Shown piece by piece: positions 41,610-48,998 of a DNA stretch of 49,960 nt. The first letter of the stretch is position 1, and each line of letters starts with the position of its first letter. The position numbers and the translations under genes were made by a program. The notes under the pieces were generated by a model. It was not told the origin of the DNA. It made no database searches and saw only the letters and a program-made list of their open reading frames with translations. This DNA comes from Acidimicrobiaceae bacterium (GTDB lineage: Bacteria > Actinomycetota > Acidimicrobiia > Acidimicrobiales > RAAP-2), in NCBI GenBank assembly GCA_027306585.1, contig DAHUZJ010000134.1, positions 1 through 49,960 on the forward strand. The letters run 5' to 3'.

Positions 41610-42714
41610 CCGGCCGGCAGACGGCCCAGACGGTCGGGACCGCTCCCGTGAGGGGCGGCGAAAGCCGTTCCGGGTGGCGCTCGTCGGCTATGGCCTCGCC
41701 GGTCGCGTCTTCCACGGGCCGCTCGTGTCGGGCGCGCCGGGGCTCGTCGTGCGCACCGTCGTCACCGGTGACCCGGATCGTGCCGCCGCGGCGCGGGCCG
41801 ACCTTCCCGGCACCGTCGTGGTCGGCCGGCTCGACGACCTGTGGGCACGGTCCGACGAGCACGACCTGGTCGTCGTGGCGAGCCCGTCGGGCACCCACGT
41901 CGAAGTCGCCCTCGCCGCGCTGGACCACCGGCTCGCCGTGGTGGTGGACAAGCCGCTCGCCACCACGGCTGCCGACGGTCGGCGCATCGTGGACGCTGCC
42001 CGGGCGGCTGGCCGGCTGCTCACCGTCTTCCACAACCGGCGGTGGGACAGCGATCAGCTGACACTTCGCCGCCTCGTCGAGGCGGGTGAGCTCGGCACTG
42101 TGTTCCGTCACGAGTCGCGCTTCGAGCGGTGGAGCCCCGAGCGGGCGGCCGGGCGCTGGCGCGACGAGCTCCCGCCCGAGCGAGGCGGGGGCGCGTTGGC
42201 GGACCTCGGTCCGCACCTGGTCGACCAGGCGCTCGAGCTCTTCGGACCCGTCGAGCGCGTCTACGCCGAGGTGCACGCGCGCCGGGGCGGGGTGGCCGAC
42301 GACGAGGCCTTCCTCGCGCTCGCCCACGCGTCGGGAGTCCGCTCGCACCTGTCCCTCGGCCTCGTCTTCGGGGCACCGGGGCCGCGCCGGCGCGTCGTGG
42401 GCGAGCTCGGGTCGTTCGTCGTCGACCGGCTCGACGGGCAGGAGGACGCACTACGGGCGGGGGCGCGTCCCGGGGCGCCCGGCTTCGGCGTCGAACCGCC
42501 CGAGCGCTACGGCCGCCTCGTCACGGGGGACGACGTGCGTGCCGTGCCGAGCGAGCCGGGCCGGTGGCCGGCGTTCTACGCAGGCGTGGTCGACGCGCTC
42601 CGGGGCCTCGCTCCCGCGCCCGTCGACCCGGCCGACGCGGTGGCGGGGCTGGCGGTGCTGGACGCCGCCCGGATGAGCGCGGCACGTGGCCGCGTCGAGG
42701 TACTGGTCGACTGA
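41602..42714 (+). CDS. Gfo/Idh/MocA-family oxidoreductase
   Basis: The protein (370 aa) has an N-terminal Rossmann fold (ALVGYGLAGRVFHGPL), the EKP-like motif as VVDKPLATT, and the C-terminal alpha-beta domain with GGALADLGPHLVDQALELFG, in which the His fits the catalytic position. It uses NAD(P) on a sugar, inositol or related polyol. ATG 41602 has GGAGGA immediately upstream and lies in the last codons of the AIM24-like gene. A strong hairpin terminator follows the stop. Confidence 0.88.
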   Translation: MSDRPADGPDGRDRSREGRRKPFRVALVGYGLAGRVFHGPLVSGAPGLVVRTVVTGDPDRAAAARADLPGTVVVGRLDDLWARSDEHDLVVVASPSGTHVEVALAALDHRLAVVVDKPLATTAADGRRIVDAARAAGRLLTVFHNRRWDSDQLTLRRLVEAGELGTVFRHESRFERWSPERAAGRWRDELPPERGGGALADLGPHLVDQALELFGPVERVYAEVHARRGGVADDEAFLALAHASGVRSHLSLGLVFGAPGPRRRVVGELGSFVVDRLDGQEDALRAGARPGAPGFGVEPPERYGRLVTGDDVRAVPSEPGRWPAFYAGVVDALRGLAPAPVDPADAVAGLAVLDAARMSAARGRVEVLVD

Positions 42715-42722
42715 CCGTGCCG

Positions 42723-42750
42723 GCACCGGCGCCATGGCTGGCGCCGGTGC
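42723..42750. terminator. Strong bidirectional hairpin terminator
   Basis: GCACCGGCGCCA (42723-42734) and TGGCGCCGGTGC (42739-42750) form a perfect 12-bp stem with a 4-nt loop. It lies between convergent stops at 42714 and 42761, with no T-run, as in actinobacterial I-shaped terminators. Confidence 0.85.
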
Positions 42751-42760
42751 GCTGCGCCGT

Positions 42761-43339
42761 TCAGGTGCGCGTCGCCGGGCGGTCACCGCCGAGGTCCGCG
42801 GGTGCAGTCTTCGCGTCCCGGGCCCGGAGCGAGTGGGAGAGCAGGTGGGTGTCGCGCAGGCGCGGCTGGGGTCCGGCTCCTCCTTGGGCTTCGTGGATGG
42901 CCGTGAGGGTGCGGACCAGGATGCGTCGGGCGAGCCAGAAGAAGAAGAAGGAGAGCGGGAGCTCGGCGCCGAGCGCGGTGGCGATGCTCTCCCACTGGTC
43001 GGCGTTCCCGAGCGACGTGACGACGTCGAACCAGGCGTCGCTGAAGAGGAGGGTGCCGACGATGAGCGAGCTGACCAGCGTCACGCGGCGCCTCGACCAT
43101 GCGGAGCGGGCGACGTGGGCGAGCGCCAGCACCTCGAAGATATCGAAGCCGATCCACACGAGGCGCCAGTGGTGGGCGTCGTAACGGCGGGGGAGGCTGA
43201 CGGCGAGGAAGACGATCCAGGGAATGAGGATGACGACCGCCGCGCCGGCCAAGGCCGCAACCTGGCGGTTGAGCTCGCGGTGGCGGCTCGGCGGCACGCC
43301 GTCGTGTCGCCGGTCGACCCGTTCCGGACCCGCGTCCAT
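42761..43339 (-). CDS. Small polytopic membrane protein, function unknown
   Basis: The protein (192 aa) has four hydrophobic segments (about 27-48, 60-80, 87-110 and 120-142) in a charged frame, starting MDAGPERVDRRHDG. LVWIGFDIFEVLALAHVARSAW and LGAELPLSFFFFWLARR contain conserved-looking aromatic and acidic residues. I do not recognise the family. ATG 43339 is preceded by a weak purine stretch. It is divergent from the AidB-like gene, 135 bp apart. Confidence 0.7.
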   Translation of the reverse strand: MDAGPERVDRRHDGVPPSRHRELNRQVAALAGAAVVILIPWIVFLAVSLPRRYDAHHWRLVWIGFDIFEVLALAHVARSAWSRRRVTLVSSLIVGTLLFSDAWFDVVTSLGNADQWESIATALGAELPLSFFFFWLARRILVRTLTAIHEAQGGAGPQPRLRDTHLLSHSLRARDAKTAPADLGGDRPATRT

Positions 43340-43474
43340 GCCCCTACTCAACCAGGACGGACGAGCCAGCCGGACGCGCCCGGCGCCGATGAGGTGCCTG
43401 ACCGGCCGGTGGGGCAGGATGGGGGGGCGCGCCGACGCCGGGCGCATGGTGCGCCGAAGCGAAGGGGGCTGGCC

Positions 43475-45130
43475 ATGCTCGAACCGTTCGACACCCACGA
43501 GGTCGTCAACCAGAGCCCGCCGCTCGAGGGGCACGACGTGTACTCGACCGACCGGGTGCTCGTCGAAGCGGTCGAGCGGGAGGGGGCCCAGTGGGCGGCG
43601 GCCGAGCTGTCCGCACTGGGCGTGCTGACCGGGGCGCCGCGCACCCAAGAGCTGGCCCGGCTGGCCAACGAGCACCGACCCGAGCTCCATACCCACGATC
43701 GGACCGGGCGCCGCGTCGACCAGGTCGAGTACCACCCCGCCTACCACGAGCTGATGGCCACGGCGATCGCTCATGGACTGCACGCTGCTCCGTGGGCCGA
43801 CCCGCGCGACGGGGCCCACGTGGCCCGGGCGGCAAAGGTGTTCGTCTGGTACCAGGGCGACGCCGGGCACGTCTGCCCGGTGTCGATGACCTACTCGGTG
43901 GTGCCCGCTCTGCGCCACCAGCCCGACGTGGCCGCCGAGTGGGAGCCGCGTCTCAGCTCGACCAGCTACGACCCCACGGACGGGCCGGCGTCGACGAAGA
44001 CCGGCGCCATGTGCGGGATGGCCCTCACCGAGAAGCAGGGCGGCTCGGACGTCCGCGCCAACACGACCACGGCCGAGCCGCTCGACGCCGACGGCTCGAC
44101 GGCGGTCCTGACGGGGCACAAGTGGTTCTGCTCGGCGCCCATGTCGGACGGGTTCCTGATGCTCGCCCAGGCGCCCGGCGGGCTCACCTGCTACTGGGTG
44201 CCGCGCTGGCGTCCCGACGGGACGAAGAACCCCATCCACATCCAGCGGCTGAAGGACAAGCTCGGCGACCGCTCCAACGCCTCGAGCGAGATCGAGCTGG
44301 CTGCCGTGTGGGCGCAGCGGGTCGGCGAGGAGGGTCGGGGAGTGCGCACCATCATCGAGATGGTCAACCACACGCGCCTCGACTGCGCCATCGGCTCGGC
44401 GTCGGTGATGCGCCAGGGCGTGGCCCAGGCGTCGTGGCACGCCGCCCACCGCAATGCCTTCGGGGCGCTGCTCGCCGACCAGCCGCTGATGCAGAACGTG
44501 CTCGCCGACCTCGCCCTCGAGTCCGAGGCCGCCACCGCCGCCGTGCTCCGGCTCGCCCGGTCGTACGACCGGGACGACGTGGAGCACGAGGCGCTGTTGC
44601 AGCGAGTGCTGACCCCGGTCGTCAAGTACTGGACGTGCAAGCGGGCGCCCCAGCACGCGGCCGAGGCGCTCGAGTGCCTGGGGGGCAACGGGTTCGTCGA
44701 GGAGTCGCCGATGCCCCGCCTGTTCCGGCAGAGCCCGGTCAACGGGGTGTGGGAGGGGTCGGGCAACGTCATCTGTCTCGACGTCCTGCGCGCCCTCGCG
44801 AAGTCGCCCCGGTCGCTGGACGCCTTCTGGGAGGAGGTCAACCGGGCCGGCGGCAGCGACACCCGGCTCGACGGCGCCGTACGCAGCCTGCAGAACGAGC
44901 TTGCCCACCCCGAGAGCCTCGAGGGACAGGCCCGTCGGCTCGTCGAGGAGATGGCGCTCGTCTTCCAGGCGTCGCTGCTCGTGCGCCACGCACCCGAGGC
45001 GGTCGCCGACTCGTTCTGTGCGTCCCGGCTCGCGCCCGACCGCGGCCGGGCCTTCGGCACGCTCCCTCGGGGGACCGACGTCCGGGCGATCGTCGAGCGG
45101 GCGGCACCCTGGGCGGCGGTGCCCGCCTGA
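43475..45130 (+). CDS. AidB-like acyl-CoA dehydrogenase
   Basis: The protein (551 aa) has the length and layout of AidB, a flavoprotein of the acyl-CoA dehydrogenase superfamily induced by alkylation stress that binds DNA in E. coli. Its start LEPFDTHEVVNQSPPLEGHDVYSTDRVL matches the family N-terminus; ALTEKQGGSDVRANTT, KWFCSAPMSDGFLMLAQAPGG, RLKDKLGDRSNASSEIEL and LECLGGNGFVEESPMPRLFR are the flavin and core signatures. The C-terminal helical extension is present. ATG 43475 is chosen because the family N-terminus begins there; the open frame continues upstream. No Ada or AlkB gene is near. Confidence 0.9.
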   Translation: MLEPFDTHEVVNQSPPLEGHDVYSTDRVLVEAVEREGAQWAAAELSALGVLTGAPRTQELARLANEHRPELHTHDRTGRRVDQVEYHPAYHELMATAIAHGLHAAPWADPRDGAHVARAAKVFVWYQGDAGHVCPVSMTYSVVPALRHQPDVAAEWEPRLSSTSYDPTDGPASTKTGAMCGMALTEKQGGSDVRANTTTAEPLDADGSTAVLTGHKWFCSAPMSDGFLMLAQAPGGLTCYWVPRWRPDGTKNPIHIQRLKDKLGDRSNASSEIELAAVWAQRVGEEGRGVRTIIEMVNHTRLDCAIGSASVMRQGVAQASWHAAHRNAFGALLADQPLMQNVLADLALESEAATAAVLRLARSYDRDDVEHEALLQRVLTPVVKYWTCKRAPQHAAEALECLGGNGFVEESPMPRLFRQSPVNGVWEGSGNVICLDVLRALAKSPRSLDAFWEEVNRAGGSDTRLDGAVRSLQNELAHPESLEGQARRLVEEMALVFQASLLVRHAPEAVADSFCASRLAPDRGRAFGTLPRGTDVRAIVERAAPWAAVPA

Positions 45131-45195
45131 GCGCCTCGGATTGAGCGCCTCGGATTGAGCGCCTCGGGTTGAGCGCCTCGGGTTGAGCCGCTGAG
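45128..45195. repeat. 14-bp tandem repeat starting in the aidB-like stop codon
   Basis: TGAGCGCCTCGGRT is present four times (45128-45141, 45142-45155, 45156-45169, 45170-45183) plus a diverged TGAGCCGCTGAG (45184-45195). Units one and two end in AT, three and four in GT. The stop codon of the aidB-like gene is the first three bases. Each unit supplies a TGA, and the 14-bp length shifts its frame, so any read-through is stopped. Confidence 0.9.
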
Positions 45196-45330
45196 AGGCC
45201 CGGGAACCCAGGCCGGCGCGCGCTGCTCCTCGCCGGCACCGGGTGGCTTGGCCCAAGATCGGGGGTGCAGCCGACTCGGACCTCCGGTACGGTGACGAGC
45301 GAACGGCGGACAGGACACAGAGGTACGGAT

Positions 45331-46041
45331 ATGATCTCGGGCATGCTGGCGGAGCATGAAAGTGATCGAAATAACATGACACGTGGTGACGCTCGGTCGT
45401 CACCCGGCGGCCGACGAGGCGCGCGGGCCCCGACGGGCGTCGCCCCGAAGACCGGTCTGGTGGTCGTTGTTGCCGGGTGCACGTTGGCGCTGGCGGCGTG
45501 CAGCTCGGCTGTCCCCACGGCAGCGGCCCCACATCACGGGTTGGCGGTGAACGGGCGGTCAGGCCACCCGGTCGCGTCGACGACGACCACGACGCTCGGC
45601 CCGACCCAGCGGGCGGTGGTGTCGGCGTGGGAAGACGCCGAGCGGACTCTCTACGGCTACATGCAGGAGCCGCCGGCACCTGCTCGTGCTGCGCTGGTCG
45701 CGGGTGACACGAGCGCCACGCTCTGGCCCGACCTCGGCGAGTACTTTGCCAACCCGGCCCTCAAGTCGGAGAGCCTGTTCTTGATCGGGATGACGATGCA
45801 GGAGCTTCATGGCCCGGCCTCCTACGACCTCGGCCATCCCGTCGTGTCGGCGATGTCGGCGTCCAGCGCGACCGTCACCGGTTGCATCTACGACTCCGGA
45901 ACGACCACGCCCAGCGGCGCGCCCGGCCCAGCGAACCTCGACGGGGGAGCGGGCGGCGGTCGGGGTCAGTGGGAAATGGAACTCGTGGGAGCATCGTGGA
46001 AAATCGTCCGCTTCGAAACGACAGCGGTGCCCAAGTGTTGA
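45331..46041 (+). CDS. Secreted lipoprotein of unknown function
   Basis: The protein (236 aa) has an N-terminal region of about 40 charged residues, a hydrophobic helix and the lipobox LALAAC, so it is probably exported and lipid-anchored. A Thr-rich tether (TTTTTLGPT) precedes a compact domain of about 150 residues containing AVVSAWEDAERTLYGYM and ending in a WKIVRFETT strand, reminiscent of small NTF2-like or lipoprotein domains but not assigned. ATG 45331 has AGAGG 7 nt upstream; ATG 45376 is a shorter option. It overlaps the next gene by about 46 bp and the two may work together at the cell surface. Confidence 0.65.
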   Translation: MISGMLAEHESDRNNMTRGDARSSPGGRRGARAPTGVAPKTGLVVVVAGCTLALAACSSAVPTAAAPHHGLAVNGRSGHPVASTTTTTLGPTQRAVVSAWEDAERTLYGYMQEPPAPARAALVAGDTSATLWPDLGEYFANPALKSESLFLIGMTMQELHGPASYDLGHPVVSAMSASSATVTGCIYDSGTTTPSGAPGPANLDGGAGGGRGQWEMELVGASWKIVRFETTAVPKC

Positions 46042-46943
46042 GGCGAATCGCGGTCGGATCTGCACTTCTCTTCAGCATCGCTGCCGGCATCTTCTTGATG
46101 CCAGCTCAAGCACATGGCAGCGGCAATACGGGCACCTGCACCGATTCCGGAGTCACCGTCACCTGCGGCTCGGGCGTCAGCGGCGAGCCAGGGGGCCCGG
46201 CGGGCACGGGCAGGCACCGACGCCCGGTGCTCATCGGGAACGGCCAGGCTCCGCCGCCGAATTGCCCGCACTACGTGACCTACCAGAGCTTCTACGGGAC
46301 GGGCGGTGGCCCGCCACCGCCCGGTGCGGCCCAACCGGGAAACTGGTACGTGAACACCTGTGCCGTCGGGACCCAGCAGGGCATGGCGACCGGCATCCAG
46401 TGGTTCGGCGTGGGCCAGGTGCCCGGTGCCACGGCCACGCCGCCCTCCCCTGGCGTCGCCGCGGCAAAGGCCGAGAGCAGGCTGCGGCTCCCGAGCCCGG
46501 CGCTCGCCCTCGACCCGGCCGGCACCGGCTACGTCAACTTCCCCGAGTGGCTCGCGTTGGCGCCCGCGTCGTGGGGACCGGTGACGACCGCGGCCACGGC
46601 GTGCAACGCCGGGGGGTGCGTCACCGCCCAGGCCACGGCCCGCCCGGTGACCGTCCGGTGGTCGACCGGTGACGGCGCCGTCGTCGTCTGCTCCGGGCCC
46701 GGTACCGCTTACGACCCGGCACTGCCAGCGGCGGTTCAGCATCCGACGTGCATCCACGTCTACACGCAGCCGTCGTTGCCGGGAACCCGGGCTGGCTGGT
46801 CCGGGCGCTACACGGTCACGGCCACCGTCACATGGGTCGTCACGTGGGCAGGGCCCGGGGGGACGGGCGGGGCACTGCCTGACCTCGTCACCCGCGCCAC
46901 CACGTCGCTCCGCGTGGCGCAGATCGAGTCGGTCGACGTCTGA
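45996..46943 (+). CDS. Secreted PKD-like surface protein
   Basis: The protein (315 aa from GTG 45996) has a signal peptide with cleavage likely after AQA, a Cys-containing N-terminal region (GTCTDSGVTVTCGSG), a Pro/Gly-rich segment, and a C-terminal beta domain with VRWSTGDG and YTVTATVTWVVTW, the layout of PKD-like domains found in secreted actinobacterial proteins, often beside pilus genes. No pilin or ATPase gene is near here. GTG 45996 has GGGAG 5 nt upstream; GTG 46035, overlapping the preceding stop, is an alternative. Paired Cys suggest disulfides. Function unknown. Confidence 0.65.
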   Translation: MENRPLRNDSGAQVLRRIAVGSALLFSIAAGIFLMPAQAHGSGNTGTCTDSGVTVTCGSGVSGEPGGPAGTGRHRRPVLIGNGQAPPPNCPHYVTYQSFYGTGGGPPPPGAAQPGNWYVNTCAVGTQQGMATGIQWFGVGQVPGATATPPSPGVAAAKAESRLRLPSPALALDPAGTGYVNFPEWLALAPASWGPVTTAATACNAGGCVTAQATARPVTVRWSTGDGAVVVCSGPGTAYDPALPAAVQHPTCIHVYTQPSLPGTRAGWSGRYTVTATVTWVVTWAGPGGTGGALPDLVTRATTSLRVAQIESVDV

Positions 46944-47016
46944 AGCACACGGGGCGGTGCGAGGCCCAATCGTCTGGTGCCCAGACCTGCGCCCGAGCCG
47001 CCACGGGTCAACGATG

Positions 47017-47057
47017 CCGACCGACGGGCCCGGACAGGCCGAAGGCGCCTCGGTCGG
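47017..47057. terminator. Inverted repeat between convergent genes
   Basis: CCGACCGA (47017-47024) pairs perfectly with TCGGTCGG (47050-47057) across 25 nt. It lies between the PKD-like gene and the VOC gene, so it may terminate one or both. Confidence 0.4.
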
Positions 47058-47065
47058 GCGGAACC

Positions 47066-47521
47066 TCAGCCTTCCTCGACGTACGGCGGGAGACCTGCGT
47101 GGATCCGGACGGCGATGCCGTCGGGGTCCGGCACGTCGAAGTACCAGCCGAGGTGGCCTTCTTCGATCGGTCCGTGCAAGATTCCCTGCTCGTCGAGCAC
47201 CTCAGCCCAGCGCGCAAGTGCCGCCTCGTCGGGCACGGCGAGCCCTACCACCGCGAACCCCGACAGCGCCGCTGCCCGCGACGGGTCGTGGTGGAGCCCG
47301 ACGACGAAGCCACACCGGTGCTTGAGCACGACGCCGACGAGCCCGCGCTCCTCCTCGACGTCGAGCACCGGCACGAAGCCGAGGGCGTTCGCGTACCAGT
47401 CACGGCTCCGCCAGGGGTCACCGACGGGGACACGGACATGGCACAGGCCGGTGAGCACCTCGGGCGGACCCGAGCCTCGGTCCGCTTCCCTTGGACTGGG
47501 TTGTGGAGCCTGGTCACTCAC
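47066..47521 (-). CDS. VOC-superfamily protein (glyoxalase/bleomycin-resistance type)
   Basis: The protein (151 aa) has the VOC repeat pattern: LCHVRVPVGDPWRSRDWYANALGFVPVLDVEEERGLVGVVL in the first half and VVGLAVPDEAALARWAEVLDEQGI, GWYFDVPDPDGIAVRIHAG in the second. The final ligand position fits DPDGIAVRI. Members bind or detoxify small electrophiles or act as dioxygenases; substrate unknown. GTG 47521 has GGAGG 4 nt upstream. Confidence 0.85.
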   Translation of the reverse strand: MSDQAPQPSPREADRGSGPPEVLTGLCHVRVPVGDPWRSRDWYANALGFVPVLDVEEERGLVGVVLKHRCGFVVGLHHDPSRAAALSGFAVVGLAVPDEAALARWAEVLDEQGILHGPIEEGHLGWYFDVPDPDGIAVRIHAGLPPYVEEG

Positions 47522-47568
47522 CACGCCTCCAGTATCCCCGGCCCCCGGCTGTGAGCCCGAACGGCAGG

Positions 47569-47583
47569 ACCCGACGGTCGGGT
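47569..47583. promoter_or_regulatory. Perfect palindrome between two leftward genes
   Basis: ACCCGACGGTCGGGT has 7-bp arms around one base, in the 143-bp gap upstream of the VOC gene start. It could be an operator for that gene or part of a terminator for the HTH gene. Confidence 0.45.
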
Positions 47584-47664
47584 ACAGGACCCGTTGCTGG
47601 CACGCCGCGGGCGAACGGCGGCCGCCGGCACCGCGCACCGCTCCCGCGGAGCCGCCCCACCCAC

Positions 47665-48759
47665 TCAGGTCCCGTCGAACGTGTAGGTGAAGGGGGCGCT
47701 CGTCGGATGGGCCAGGAACACGTTCTTGCCTCCGACTCCGATACCGAGCAGTACAGCCGAGGAGCCGACCTCGACGGCGAGGGACCCCTGCTTGGTCGCG
47801 TAGTGGACGACCTGCCCCCGCTGCTGGACGCCCTGGGACGACGGCTTGGCGCTCGCCGGCGTCGACACCTGCACCCAGCACGGTGCGGAGGTGGCCAGGG
47901 TGACCGTGAAGCTCGAGGCCCGCACGTGGTAGGTGGCGCCGTTCGTGCCCGAGCTCACCAGGGTGACGACGCTGTTCCGGCCGGACGCCTTCGTCGGCGC
48001 GGACCCCGGTCCTCCGCCGGAGGAGCCGGTGCCCGCCCCCGGAGTCGCCAGCTTGAGGACGTGCCAGTTCACCAGGAGCTGGGGCCGCCACCGATCGAGC
48101 GCGAGCCCGGCCGCCCCGGCCAGGACGGCAAGCAGCACCAGCCACGTGACGAGGCGCAGGGTGACGGGGGCTCGCCGCCGCCGCCGGGCTCGCCGGCGCG
48201 CCCGCTTCGTCGCGCGGATCTCCTCCTTGGGGACCACGGTGAGCATGCCGGTGGGCGGTCCGGTGAGGTCGTGGTAGTTGCCGGTGGCGAACCCGGCGCT
48301 CGTGGCCGCTCCCGGACCCACTGCCGGAACACGGCCCGTCTCGGTGAAGGCCAGGAGGTGCTCGGGGCTCGACGTGAGGGTGGTGACCAGGGGGGCCATG
48401 CTCGGGTGGTCGAGCTCGCGCCCGGCCAGCCGGTGGGTCCCCTGCGGCTGTGACGACCACGCCTCGAGCAGCTGCAGGACGAGCCGGTCGCCGTCGAGGC
48501 CCAGGAGCGCGGCGTAGCGGCGGAGCGTGGAGAGGGCCACGGCCTGGTTGGGCAGGTTCGCCAGGTTGCCGGCCTCGAGGGCGTCGAGCACGGTGATGGG
48601 CTGGCCGAGCTGGTCGTGGACGGCGAGCAGGTCGAGGCCCTTGCGCTCGCGCGTCGTCCGCAGGAGCAGGCCGATCGAGACCGGCGAGATGGCGACCAGG
48701 CCACGGTCGCCGTCGTGGTCGCCTCGTCGGCGCGTGGCGCCGCCATGGTGCCAGTTCAC
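47665..48759 (-). CDS. RodZ-like helix-turn-helix membrane protein
   Basis: The protein (364 aa) has a cytoplasmic HTH of the RodZ/HTH_25 kind (about residues 30-105; SIGLLLRTTRERKGLDLLAVHDQLGQPITVLDALEAGNLANLPNQ), an Arg-rich stretch (RATKRARRRARRRRRA), one transmembrane helix at about 210-240, a Gly/Ser-rich linker and a periplasmic beta domain resembling the RodZ C-terminus (DUF4115; APCWVQVSTPA). RodZ links MreB to the cell-wall machinery. GTG 48759 has AGGAGAG upstream. In actinobacteria lacking MreB such proteins have other roles, so the job is uncertain. Confidence 0.8.
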   Translation of the reverse strand: MNWHHGGATRRRGDHDGDRGLVAISPVSIGLLLRTTRERKGLDLLAVHDQLGQPITVLDALEAGNLANLPNQAVALSTLRRYAALLGLDGDRLVLQLLEAWSSQPQGTHRLAGRELDHPSMAPLVTTLTSSPEHLLAFTETGRVPAVGPGAATSAGFATGNYHDLTGPPTGMLTVVPKEEIRATKRARRRARRRRRAPVTLRLVTWLVLLAVLAGAAGLALDRWRPQLLVNWHVLKLATPGAGTGSSGGGPGSAPTKASGRNSVVTLVSSGTNGATYHVRASSFTVTLATSAPCWVQVSTPASAKPSSQGVQQRGQVVHYATKQGSLAVEVGSSAVLLGIGVGGKNVFLAHPTSAPFTYTFDGT

Positions 48760-48876
48760 GCAGTCTCTCCTGACCTTGCCTGTTCCGAAGCGTACCTGGA
48801 GGGCTGTCTCGCCGATCGCCACCACACCCTCGACTCCCTGGTGAGCTGCGTGTAGGGACGGCCCGGCCACGAAATA

Positions 48877-48888
48877 TTGCGTACGCAA
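48877..48888. promoter_or_regulatory. Perfect 12-bp palindrome, MarR-like operator
   Basis: TTGCGTACGCAA is perfectly symmetric and lies between the HTH gene (start 48759) and the pirin gene (start 48999). It is followed by TAGTGT (48890-48895), a possible -10 for the rightward gene. The form resembles MarR-family binding sites. No MarR gene is in the window. Confidence 0.6.
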
Positions 48889-48998
48889 CTAGTGTTGGGC
48901 ACGGCGACGAGGGCCGTGGCCGCCGGTGCGATCCCGGGTGGTGCGCGGCGGCGTCGAGCCGGGGAGCGTGACCGTGCGTCCGGCGGGAAGGAGGAGCC

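Noticed and set aside
45128..45195. CRISPR array or attachment site
   Set aside because: Units are contiguous without spacers, only 14 bp long, and there are no cas or integrase genes.
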